Part shown: positions 9,395-17,091 of the stretch, piece by piece
Layout: every line of letters starts with the position of its first letter
How positions within the stretch are numbered: the first letter of the stretch is position 1
Assembly (NCBI GenBank): GCA_963820375.1
Contig: CAWFZX010000033.1
Coordinates: forward strand, 62,001 to 126,000
DNA from: AWTP1-13 sp963820375
Lineage (GTDB): Bacteria; Pseudomonadota; Alphaproteobacteria; Rhizobiales; Hyphomicrobiaceae
Direction of reading: 5' to 3'
DNA length: 64,000 nt
Notes under the pieces: generated by a model
The model's input: only the letters and a program-made list of their open reading frames with translations
Databases searched by the model: none
What the model was told of the DNA's origin: nothing
Program-made: the position numbers and the translations under genes

Positions 9395-11716
9395 ATGCGG
9401 AGTCCAACAAAGACCCTGTGCACGGTGCTTGCGGCCGCAACGGTCGGGAGCGGCGCGCTCGCGCTACCCCCAGCCAGCAGCGCGCGCGCGGCTCCCGCGG
9501 GCGCGGCCGACGTCAAACCATCGCCGGGCCCCGCGCCAACGCGCGGCAAGCCACCCGCCTCCGTCAGCAAATCCTCACCCGCTCCGAGCCCTGCCGACCC
9601 GGTGGTGGTGGCGCAGCCCGCGCCCCAGCCCGCTCCCGGGGCCGCCCTCAAGCCGGTCCCACGGCCGGCGCTGCGGCCGGCGGAGAGCGAGCACATCGCC
9701 CGCTACGACGCGGCCATCGCTGCGGTGCGCAACTTTACCCTTTCGGATGACGATGCCAGCTTGCTGCGCGAGGCGATCTCGAATGGGGCAAATGGCAAGC
9801 TTGCCGAAGCCAAGGCCCTGCGCGACCGGATTGGCAACGCCCCGACGCGCAAGCTGGTCGACTGGTTCATCTTTCGCGCCGGCTACGGCACGGCCTCGGA
9901 GATCAAGGCGTTTCTCGAGCTCAATCCGGCCTGGCCCGACCGCAACCTCTTGACCCAGCGCGCCGAGGAGGCCCTGTTCAACAGCCCTGCCGCCAGTGCG
10001 CGTGACGTCAAGGCGTTCTTTGCCGGCAGCGAACCCAAGACCGGCATTGGGCTGGCGGCGCTGGCCTCGGCGCATCTGGCGGAAAAGGACGCCGATCGCG
10101 CCAAGGCGTTGGCGGCCAAAGCCTGGACGGAATATGATATCCCCGGCAGCCTGGAAGCGGCCTTCCTGAAGCGCGTGGGCCCGCTGCTGACGGAAGCCGA
10201 CCACAAGCGGCGGCTCAACCGCTTGCTGCTCAACGACAGCCGCTGGACCAACGAGCGCAACGAGCGCGCCGCCATCATTCGGCGCATGCTGCCACTGCTG
10301 TCGGAAAGCGAGAAGAAGGCGGCGGAGGCGCGGCTTGCCGTGTTCTTGCGCGCCAAAAACTCCCAGCAGCTCATCTCCAAGCTGCCGGCCAACGGGGGGT
10401 CCGATTGGGGCCTTGCCGTGCAAAGGGCCCAGGCGCTGCGCCGGCAAAGCAAAGAAGAGGAGGCCTGGAAGATCCTGTTGTCGGAGCCGGAGGCCCCCGG
10501 GACGACCAAGCCCGACGGGTGGTGGGAGGAACGGCGCGCCAATGCCTACGCGGCGCTGCGGCTCGGCAAGCCGAAAATGGCCTACGAGTTGGTGCGCGAC
10601 CCAGGGCCGCTGTCCATCAATGCCGCCAAGGACGCAGCCTTCCTGACCGGTTGGCTCAGCCTGCGCTACCTCGATGAGCCCAAGCAGGCTCTCGTGCACT
10701 TCGAGGCGCTGGCCAAGATGGCCGACGGCCCGCAGAGCCGCGCGCGGGGGCATTACTGGCTGGGCCGGACCTGGGAGGCGCTGGGAGACAAGGCCAAGGC
10801 GCTGGAGCAGTATCGCGCCGGGTCCGCCTACTTCGATACCTTTCATGGTCAACTGGCACGCCTGAAGGTCGATCCCAGCGCCAGTCGGCTGAATCTCGCC
10901 CTGCCCGCGGTCCCCACAGCCGATGAAATCGCCCGCTTCAACGCCTCCGACGCGGTGCGGGCCATCGTCATCGCGCGCAGGGCGCAACTCAATTCCGCCC
11001 TCCCGCGTGCCTTCCTCAGGCATTTGCCCACTTACATGAAAAGCGAGGCTGAGGTGGCGATGCTCGCGCATCTCGCCGAAGCCCTCGGCGATACGCAAAT
11101 GTCGGTGCGCGTTGGCAAGGCGGCCGTCGCGCGCAGCATGAACCTTGCCTACTACGCCTACCCCGTGCATTCGCTGCCGCAATATACGCCGCTGCGCAAG
11201 CCGCCCGAGCCCGCCGTGATCCTGGGCATTGCCCGACAGGAAAGCGAGTTCAATACCCTGACGCTCTCGGGCGCCGGCGCGCGGGGCATCCTGCAAGTCA
11301 TGCCGGTGACCGCCAAACACGTCTGCCGTGACTACAAAATCAAATGCGACATTCCGCGGCTGATGAAGGACCCGGTCTACAACACCATGATGGGCAGCGC
11401 CTACATTTCCGATCGCATGGATGAGTTCACCGGTTCCTACGTCCTCACGCTCGCCGGCTACAATGCCGGACCCGGCCGCGCCCGCGAGTGGATCAAGGAA
11501 TTCGGCGATCCGCGCGATGCCAAAGTGGACCCGATCGACTGGATCCATCGTATTCCCTTCGAAGAAACCCGGGAGTACGTGCAAAAGGTCCTGTCCAATA
11601 TCCAAATCTATCGGGCCCGCCTCGGCGACGAGGCGAACGCGGTGCGCCTCAATGCCGACCTGCGGCGCATTTCGTCGGCCTCGGGCGGCGCGGACAACGC
11701 CACGGCCGCCAAGTAG
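9395..11716 (+). CDS. Soluble lytic murein transglycosylase (Slt70-like)
   Basis: A 773-residue periplasmic enzyme that cuts peptidoglycan glycan strands to anhydromuropeptides. Residues 1-34 are a signal peptide. Residues about 35-100 are a Pro/Ala linker, unusually long. A superhelical U-domain of repeated helices covers about 100-580. The C-terminal SLT domain has catalytic Glu616 in GIARQESEFN, then GARGILQVMP and TLAGYNAGPGRAREW. The ATG at 9395 places the hydrophobic signal at the N-terminus; the GTG one codon earlier is possible. It reads away from dapA and is followed by an alpha/beta hydrolase after 57 bases. Confidence 0.93.
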   Translation: MRSPTKTLCTVLAAATVGSGALALPPASSARAAPAGAADVKPSPGPAPTRGKPPASVSKSSPAPSPADPVVVAQPAPQPAPGAALKPVPRPALRPAESEHIARYDAAIAAVRNFTLSDDDASLLREAISNGANGKLAEAKALRDRIGNAPTRKLVDWFIFRAGYGTASEIKAFLELNPAWPDRNLLTQRAEEALFNSPAASARDVKAFFAGSEPKTGIGLAALASAHLAEKDADRAKALAAKAWTEYDIPGSLEAAFLKRVGPLLTEADHKRRLNRLLLNDSRWTNERNERAAIIRRMLPLLSESEKKAAEARLAVFLRAKNSQQLISKLPANGGSDWGLAVQRAQALRRQSKEEEAWKILLSEPEAPGTTKPDGWWEERRANAYAALRLGKPKMAYELVRDPGPLSINAAKDAAFLTGWLSLRYLDEPKQALVHFEALAKMADGPQSRARGHYWLGRTWEALGDKAKALEQYRAGSAYFDTFHGQLARLKVDPSASRLNLALPAVPTADEIARFNASDAVRAIVIARRAQLNSALPRAFLRHLPTYMKSEAEVAMLAHLAEALGDTQMSVRVGKAAVARSMNLAYYAYPVHSLPQYTPLRKPPEPAVILGIARQESEFNTLTLSGAGARGILQVMPVTAKHVCRDYKIKCDIPRLMKDPVYNTMMGSAYISDRMDEFTGSYVLTLAGYNAGPGRAREWIKEFGDPRDAKVDPIDWIHRIPFEETREYVQKVLSNIQIYRARLGDEANAVRLNADLRRISSASGGADNATAAK

Positions 11717-11773
11717 CGAGCGCCGGGCACACGAGGCAGACGCCGGCAACGGCGGCGAGCGGGGTCTTCGGCT

Positions 11774-12673
11774 ATGCAGCGCTGGACGGACATCCATTTC
11801 ACCTCCCGCGACGGCCTGCGCCTCTACGCGCGCCACTACCCCGTGCCAGGCGCGTGGCGCCGGCCGCTGGTGTGCCTCGCCGGGTTGACCCGCAACAGCC
11901 GCGACTTTCATGATCTTGCCAGTGCGCTCGCCACCCCAGACGAGCAGGGCCGCAACGTCTACGCCCTCGACTACCGCGGGCGTGGCCGCTCGCAGCACGA
12001 CCCCAACTGGCGCAATTACTCGATCCTGATTGAGCTCAATGACGTGCTTGATTTCCTGATCGTGAAGGGCCTCCACCACGCCGCCGTCATCGGCACCTCG
12101 CGCGGCGGCATCCTCGCCATGCTGATGGCGGTGCTGCGGCCGTCTTCGGTGGGGGCGGTCGTGCTGAACGACATTGGTCCCGTGATCGAGCGTGACGGCT
12201 TGACCCGCATCGCGGCCTACGTCGGCCGCGTGCCGCTGCCCGCCGACTGGGCGGAGGCGACCCAGATCATCCGCGATCTCAACCACCGGCAGTTTCCGGC
12301 GGTCCCGGAGGCGCAATGGGGCGAACTGGCGCGCCAGTATTTCAACGACGACAACGGCTTGCCGAGTGCCGCCTACGATCCCGCACTGGCCAAATCGCTG
12401 GCGCAGATGACGGAAGCGATCCCGGAGCTGTGGTCCCAGTTTACGGCCCTCACGCCGGTGCCGGTGCTGGCTTTGCGGGGTGAACTTTCCGACATCCTGA
12501 GCACGGCAACGCTCAAGGACATGCGCCAGCGCCACCCGCGGCTTGAGACCGCCATCATCTCCGGTCAGGGGCACGCGCCGCTGTTGAAAGATGACGCGAG
12601 CATCCGCATCGTTGCCGAATTCCTGCAGCGCACCGATGCCGACGCCCGCATGCACCCCGCGGTTGCGGCCTAG
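11774..12673 (+). CDS. Alpha/beta hydrolase
   Basis: A 299-residue alpha/beta-hydrolase-fold protein without a signal peptide. The nucleophile elbow is GTSRGG (Ser near 109), the acid is probably the Asp in RGELSD, and the His is in GQGHAPLL. An oxyanion-hole region precedes LAGLTRNSRDF. The substrate is unknown; relatives include lactonases and esterases. It follows the lytic transglycosylase by 57 bases on the same strand and may share its transcript. About 260 bases separate it from the riboswitch that controls thiC. Confidence 0.88.
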   Translation: MQRWTDIHFTSRDGLRLYARHYPVPGAWRRPLVCLAGLTRNSRDFHDLASALATPDEQGRNVYALDYRGRGRSQHDPNWRNYSILIELNDVLDFLIVKGLHHAAVIGTSRGGILAMLMAVLRPSSVGAVVLNDIGPVIERDGLTRIAAYVGRVPLPADWAEATQIIRDLNHRQFPAVPEAQWGELARQYFNDDNGLPSAAYDPALAKSLAQMTEAIPELWSQFTALTPVPVLALRGELSDILSTATLKDMRQRHPRLETAIISGQGHAPLLKDDASIRIVAEFLQRTDADARMHPAVAA

Positions 12674-12930
12674 CGTTGCGAGGGCTGGCGCAACACCGCC
12701 ATTGCGGCCGGGCGCGGCCGGTGCCACACGGGTGCGCCGCCGCCACCGGCCTGGCGACATTCGGTAATTTTCAGGCAGAATTTCAGGGCGCTGGCGGCGC
12801 TAGGAGCGGCGCCATTTGCGCGTTTTGTAAAAAGGGCCCGCGCCCGGCCTTGGCAACCGCCGCGGCGGTTGCAGCGCTGTCTTCGACACGGGGTGCCTTG
12901 CACCCGGCGCCGGCTCGGCGCACATTAGGG

Positions 12931-13092
12931 CCGTTCCAGGGGGGCCGGCGGGAGCCGGCTGAGATGGTGCTGACGGCCTCAAGCCAAGCCACGGCATTGC
13001 CAAGCGACCGCAAGGCAAGCCACTGGCCACTTGAGACCACCCCGCGCCGCCACCCTTAGAACCTGATCCGGGTCATGCCGGCGAAGGGACGG
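12931..13092 (+). promoter_or_regulatory. TPP (THI-box) riboswitch
   Basis: Contains the conserved TPP aptamer blocks: the left side GGGGGCC followed by CTGAGA (about 12938-12966) and the right side ACCCTTAGAACCTGATC then GGGTCATGCCGGCGAAGGGA (13054-13089). The closing helix P1 can be drawn exactly: 12931-12937 with 13086-13092, seven pairs including one G-U. The variable P3 arm is long, about 85 bases between the blocks. It lies about 90 bases before thiC, so thiamine diphosphate should switch thiC off. A 7-bp hairpin at 13140-13157 between aptamer and start may be part of the expression platform. Confidence 0.95.
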
Positions 13093-13139
13093 ACGAGCTT
13101 TCCCTCACCGACCACCCCGGTTTCAGCGGCTAATTCTGC

Positions 13140-13157
13140 CGCGCTTGCCCAAGCGCG
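13140..13157 (+). promoter_or_regulatory. Hairpin between TPP aptamer and thiC start
   Basis: A perfect 7-bp stem (CGCGCTT with AAGCGCG) closed by a GCCC loop, 28 bases before the thiC ATG and 18 bases before its GGAG ribosome site. No clear U-run follows, so control of translation start is more likely than termination. The role is inferred from position only. Confidence 0.45.
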
Positions 13158-13184
13158 CTTTGCGCTGTTGATATGGAGATGGTC

Positions 13185-15098
13185 ATGAACAAGATCACCC
13201 GCAGCAAAGAGCTGATGGTCCCCAAGGTCACAACCGGGCCGATCAGCGCCAGCAGCAAAGTCTATTCCGCCCCGGCAGGCCACCCCGACATCCGCGTGCC
13301 GTTCCGCGAGATTGCGCTCTCCGCGGGGGAGCCGGCGCTGCGCGTCTACGACCCGTCGGGTCCCTACACCGAGGCCGGCGCCAGCATCGATGTGGAAAAA
13401 GGCCTCCCCCGCATGCGCGCCGCCTGGGTGCGCGAGCGCGCTGGCGTGGAGCAATACGCCGGCCGCGACGTCAAGCCCGAGGACAACGGCAACGTCAGCG
13501 GCAAGCACCTCGCCCGTGATTTCCCAAACAAGCCGGCGCCGCTGCGCGGCCTGCCTGGCAAGCCGGTCACGCAATATGAGTTTGCCCGGGCCGGCATCAT
13601 CACCAAGGAAATGATTTACGTGGCGCACCGCGAAAACCTCGGCCGCGACGTGGCACTTGCCCGCGCCAAGGCTGCGGTCGGCGATGGCGAAAGCTTCGGC
13701 GCCGCCATCCCGGAGCACATCACGCCCCAGTTCGTGCGTGACGAGATCGCCCGCGGCCGCGCCATCATTCCGGCCAATATCAATCACGGCGAACTCGAGC
13801 CGATGATCATCGGCCGCAATTTTTTGGTGAAGATCAACGCCAACATCGGCAATTCCGCCGTCACCTCCTCGGTCGAGGAGGAAGTGGAAAAGATGGTGTG
13901 GGCGATCCGCTGGGGCGGCGACACCGTCATGGATCTGTCGACCGGCCGCAACATCCACAACACGCGCGAGTGGATCTTGCGCAACTCGCCCGTGCCGATT
14001 GGCACCGTGCCGATCTACCAGGCGCTGGAGAAATGCGACGGCGACCCCGTCAAGCTCACCTGGGAGCTCTATCGCGATACCCTCATCGAACAGTGCGAGC
14101 AGGGTGTCGACTATTTCACCATCCACGCCGGCGTGCGCCTGCCGTACGTGCCGCTGACGGCCAACCGGGTTACCGGCATCGTCAGCCGCGGCGGCTCCAT
14201 CATGGCCAAGTGGTGCCTGGCGCACCACAAGGAGAGCTTCCTCTACGAGCGTTTCGAGGACATCTGCGATATCATGCGCGCCTACGACGTCTCCTTCTCG
14301 CTGGGTGACGGCTTGCGCCCCGGTTCGATTGCCGATGCCAACGATCGCGCCCAGTTCGCCGAGCTGGAAACGCTGGGCGAGCTCACCAAGATCGCCTGGG
14401 CCAAGGGCTGCCAGGTCATGATCGAGGGCCCCGGCCACGTGCCGATGCACAAGATCAAAGTCAACATGGACAAGCAGCTGAAGGAGTGTGGCGAAGCGCC
14501 CTTCTACACCTTGGGTCCGCTCACCACCGACATCGCGCCGGGCTACGACCACATCACGTCGGGCATCGGTGCCGCCATGATCGGTTGGTTTGGCACCGCC
14601 ATGCTCTGCTATGTGACGCCCAAGGAGCACTTGGGCCTCCCCAATCGCGACGACGTCAAGGTCGGCGTGATCACCTATCGCATCGCCGCGCACGCCGCCG
14701 ACCTCGCCAAAGGCCACCCCGCCGCGCAGCTGCGCGACGACGCCATCAGCAAGGCGCGCTTCGATTTCCGCTGGGAGGACCAGTTCAATCTGTCGCTCGA
14801 TCCCGACACGGCGCGTAGCTACCACGACGAAACGCTGCCCAAGCAGGCCCACAAGGTCGCCCACTTCTGCTCGATGTGCGGCCCCAAGTTCTGCTCCATG
14901 AAAATCACCCAGGACGTGCGCGACTACGCGGCGACGCTCAACGAGGCAGGCGTTGCCATAGCGCAGCAAACCACCGTCGTCGATCCGGCCGCTGCCGAGG
15001 CCGGCATGGCCGAGATGAGCCAAAAATTCCGGGCCATGGGAGGCGAGGTCTACGTCGATGCGGCACGGGCAGCCGCCAGCAATGAGGCCCTGAAATAA
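13185..15098 (+). CDS. thiC: Phosphomethylpyrimidine synthase ThiC
   Basis: A 637-residue radical-SAM enzyme that turns aminoimidazole ribotide into the HMP phosphate half of thiamine. It has the ThiC core (ARAGIITKEMIYVAHREN, INANIGNSAVTSS, MDLSTGRNIHNTREWI) and the C-terminal cluster-binding motif CSMCGPKFCSM near 561-571, with the non-standard Cys spacing of this family. The ATG at 13185 is preferred over the ATG at 13173 because GGAG (13175-13178) lies 7 bases before it. Regulation by the upstream TPP riboswitch is clear. No other thiamine gene follows. Confidence 0.97.
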   Translation: MNKITRSKELMVPKVTTGPISASSKVYSAPAGHPDIRVPFREIALSAGEPALRVYDPSGPYTEAGASIDVEKGLPRMRAAWVRERAGVEQYAGRDVKPEDNGNVSGKHLARDFPNKPAPLRGLPGKPVTQYEFARAGIITKEMIYVAHRENLGRDVALARAKAAVGDGESFGAAIPEHITPQFVRDEIARGRAIIPANINHGELEPMIIGRNFLVKINANIGNSAVTSSVEEEVEKMVWAIRWGGDTVMDLSTGRNIHNTREWILRNSPVPIGTVPIYQALEKCDGDPVKLTWELYRDTLIEQCEQGVDYFTIHAGVRLPYVPLTANRVTGIVSRGGSIMAKWCLAHHKESFLYERFEDICDIMRAYDVSFSLGDGLRPGSIADANDRAQFAELETLGELTKIAWAKGCQVMIEGPGHVPMHKIKVNMDKQLKECGEAPFYTLGPLTTDIAPGYDHITSGIGAAMIGWFGTAMLCYVTPKEHLGLPNRDDVKVGVITYRIAAHAADLAKGHPAAQLRDDAISKARFDFRWEDQFNLSLDPDTARSYHDETLPKQAHKVAHFCSMCGPKFCSMKITQDVRDYAATLNEAGVAIAQQTTVVDPAAAEAGMAEMSQKFRAMGGEVYVDAARAAASNEALK

Positions 15099-15722
15099 GC
15101 GAGTGCGCCAAGGGCTTGCGCTCGCCCGCATGCCCGCTTCGGCTGGCGCAAGCAAGAGGACGATATGCAGAGCCGACCCGTGTCCAGACACGCCATCACC
15201 CCTGTGTGTCTTGTGCCTTTGTGTCTTGTCCCTGTGTGTCTTGTGCTTGGCACCACCGCGGCGCCGTGCGGGGAGCCCTCCAAATCCGTTGGCGCCTGGG
15301 TGCACGACTACAAGGCCAGCGATACATTCGGTCCGCAAATCTTCGCCGTGCGGCCCCTCGACCCGGGATGCAAGACCCGGCTTGGCTTCCATCTCACGTC
15401 ACGCCGCTTGTTCACCACCTGGTATGCGCAATCGCGAAAGTCCCGGTGTCGATGACAGGGGATGGCCGGGAGAGACGGGGGCAGCCCGCCCGCAGCAGGC
15501 CGCCTGGCGCGCGCCATGGGCACCCCAGGCCCATCCCGCTGGCCTCTACGGGCGGCAAGGCGTTATGGCGCGGGGCAACGTCGGGGTGGTCGGCGCCGGT
15601 TCTTGTGCCGTGGCCTTGGTTGCTTAACGCTCCCATGCACAACAGGCGTGCGCGGCGGGCTTGTCGCGCACCGGCGTCGCACCGCATACTCGGGCCCCCA
15701 GGATCAGGGAGCAGTCGCAGCG
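15099..15722. other. Long intergenic region with short direct repeat
   Basis: A 624-base gap between thiC and the CoxM-like gene. It holds a 16-base exact direct repeat (15201-15216 and 15231-15246, CCTGTGTGTCTTGTGC) with a partial third copy between them, plus one possible small ORF (15165-15455, listed separately). No RNA gene or recognisable promoter is evident. The last roughly 100 bases presumably hold the promoter of the coxMSL-like operon. Confidence 0.5.
15165..15455 (+). CDS. Possible small exported protein (doubtful)
   Basis: A 96-codon frame with a decent ribosome site (AGAGGA, 5 to 6 bases before the ATG) and a hydrophobic Cys/Val/Leu/Pro stretch at about 10-30 that could be a signal peptide. 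That stretch comes from the 16-base repeat, so it may be accidental. The rest (GAWVHDYKASDTFGPQIFAV and a basic, Cys-containing tail) matches no family I know. Treat it as a candidate only. Confidence 0.25.
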   Translation: MQSRPVSRHAITPVCLVPLCLVPVCLVLGTTAAPCGEPSKSVGAWVHDYKASDTFGPQIFAVRPLDPGCKTRLGFHLTSRRLFTTWYAQSRKSRCR

Positions 15723-16598
15723 ATGAAGGCGCCGCCGTTCGGCTATGTCCGGGCCAATACACTGGTCGAGGCCTTCCGGCTGTGGTCGGAGGCGGGCCCG
15801 GAGGCCAAGCTGTTGGCCGGTGGGCAAAGCTTGCTGGCGACGCTGGCCTTCCGCCTGTCCGAACCCACCGTGCTGGTCGATATCTCGCGCGTCGCCGAAC
15901 TGCGAGGCATTGCCGCGAGCGGCAACTCGCTGCGGGTGGGAGCACTCACCACGCATGCGGAGCTTGGCGCCGACACCACCGTGCGGCAGCAGGTGCCGCT
16001 GCTCGCCGCCGCAGTGCCGTTGATTGCGCATCCGGCCGTGCGCAACCGCGGCACCATTGGCGGATCGCTTGCCTATGCCGACCCGGCGGCCGAGCTGCCC
16101 GCCTGCTCGGTTGCGCTGGAGGCAACCATCCTGGCGCGGAGCGCCACCACCGAGCGGCGCATCCCGGCAGGCGACTTCTTTCGCAGCCTCTATACCACGG
16201 CGCTGGAACCAAACGAGCTCATTGCCGCAGTCGAGTTTCCCAGCCGGCAGCCCGGCGAACGCAGCACCATCCTGGAGTTGGCGCGGCGCTCCGGCGATTA
16301 CGCCATGGCCGGCATCGTGGCGCGCGCAGGCTTCGACGGCGGCGCGCTGATCGATCCGCGCATCGTCTTTTTCGGCGTCGGCGACGTGCCGGTGATCGCC
16401 GCAGGAGCGATGGCGGCCCTGGCCGGTCGGCCCGGCACTAAGGCCAGCATCGCCGCGGCTCAGGCCGCCCTCGACGACGACCTCGATCCGCCCGCCGACC
16501 TCAATGGCGGGGCGGACACGAAGCGTCACCTGGCCCGCGTGCTGCTGGCGCGTGCCGTACACCGGCTGGTCGATGGCGAGGAGGTGCGGGCCGCATGA
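15723..16598 (+). CDS. FAD-binding subunit of molybdenum hydroxylase (CoxM-like)
   Basis: A 291-residue medium subunit of the xanthine dehydrogenase / CO dehydrogenase family. It binds FAD and passes electrons from the iron-sulfur subunit. Motifs: LLAGGQSLLATLAFRLSEPTVLVDI at the N-terminus and the FAD-contacting HPAVRNRGTIGGSLAYADPAAELPA near 100-125. The C-terminal CO-dehydrogenase flavoprotein domain is present (GDYAMAGIVARAGF). The ATG at 15723 opens with the typical MKAPPFGYVRANT. It overlaps the start of the CoxS-like gene by 4 bases (ATGA), so the subunits are translationally coupled. Confidence 0.92.
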   Translation: MKAPPFGYVRANTLVEAFRLWSEAGPEAKLLAGGQSLLATLAFRLSEPTVLVDISRVAELRGIAASGNSLRVGALTTHAELGADTTVRQQVPLLAAAVPLIAHPAVRNRGTIGGSLAYADPAAELPACSVALEATILARSATTERRIPAGDFFRSLYTTALEPNELIAAVEFPSRQPGERSTILELARRSGDYAMAGIVARAGFDGGALIDPRIVFFGVGDVPVIAAGAMAALAGRPGTKASIAAAQAALDDDLDPPADLNGGADTKRHLARVLLARAVHRLVDGEEVRAA

Positions 16599-17084
16599 GC
16601 AAGGAAGTTCACGTCTCGCTGACCGTCAATGGCGAGCGCGTCGCGCGGCGCGTCGAGGCGCGGCGGCATTTGATCGATTTTCTCCGCCTCGACCTCGGCC
16701 TCATGGGCTCGCATACCGGCTGTGAACACGGCATCTGCGGCGCCTGCACCGTGCGCGTCGACGGCCGTATCGTGCGCGGCTGCCTCGTCTTGGCGGCTGC
16801 GCTGGAGGGTGCCGTGGTGGAAACCATCGAGGGCCTCTCCGACTCCGGACAGATCCGCGACCTGCAGGACGCCTTCATCGTCCGCAATGCCTGCCAGTGC
16901 GGCTACTGTACGCCCGGCATGCTGATGGCGGCAGCCGAACTCTTGCAAGTCCAATCCGCGACCGCGACGCCAGGAGATCCGCGAATACCTATCGGGCAAC
17001 TACTGCCGCTGTACGGGCTATCACGCCATCATCGATGCCATCGAAGCCACCGCGGCGGCGCGGGCCCGGCACAGGCAGGGTTGA
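16595..17084 (+). pseudogene. [2Fe-2S] subunit of molybdenum hydroxylase (CoxS-like), frameshifted
   Basis: Encodes the small iron-sulfur subunit. Ferredoxin cluster cysteines 43, 48, 51 and 63 are in GCEHGICGACTVRVDGRIVRGC, and the first pair of the second cluster (Cys102, Cys105) is in CQCGYCTPGM. Just after AAELL one extra base near 16946 moves the frame. Removing it restores KSNPRPRRQEIREYLSGNYC, then RCTGYHAI, ending at the TGA at 17082. Without that repair the last two ligand cysteines (CRC) are lost and the frame runs on to about 17299 inside the CoxL gene. Either the gene is recently broken or the base is a sequencing error; everything else in the operon is intact. Confidence 0.85.
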
Positions 17085-17091
17085 CAGCGGC

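Noticed and set aside
9575..12760. A very long open frame on the minus strand (over 1000 codons) opposite the lytic transglycosylase and hydrolase
   Set aside because: It is antisense to two well-supported genes, is Arg/Gly/His-rich without any domain, and reflects GC-rich third positions.
13056..15392. A long minus-strand open frame opposite thiC and the TPP riboswitch
   Set aside because: It is antisense to thiC, which is unmistakable, and its translation shows no family motif.
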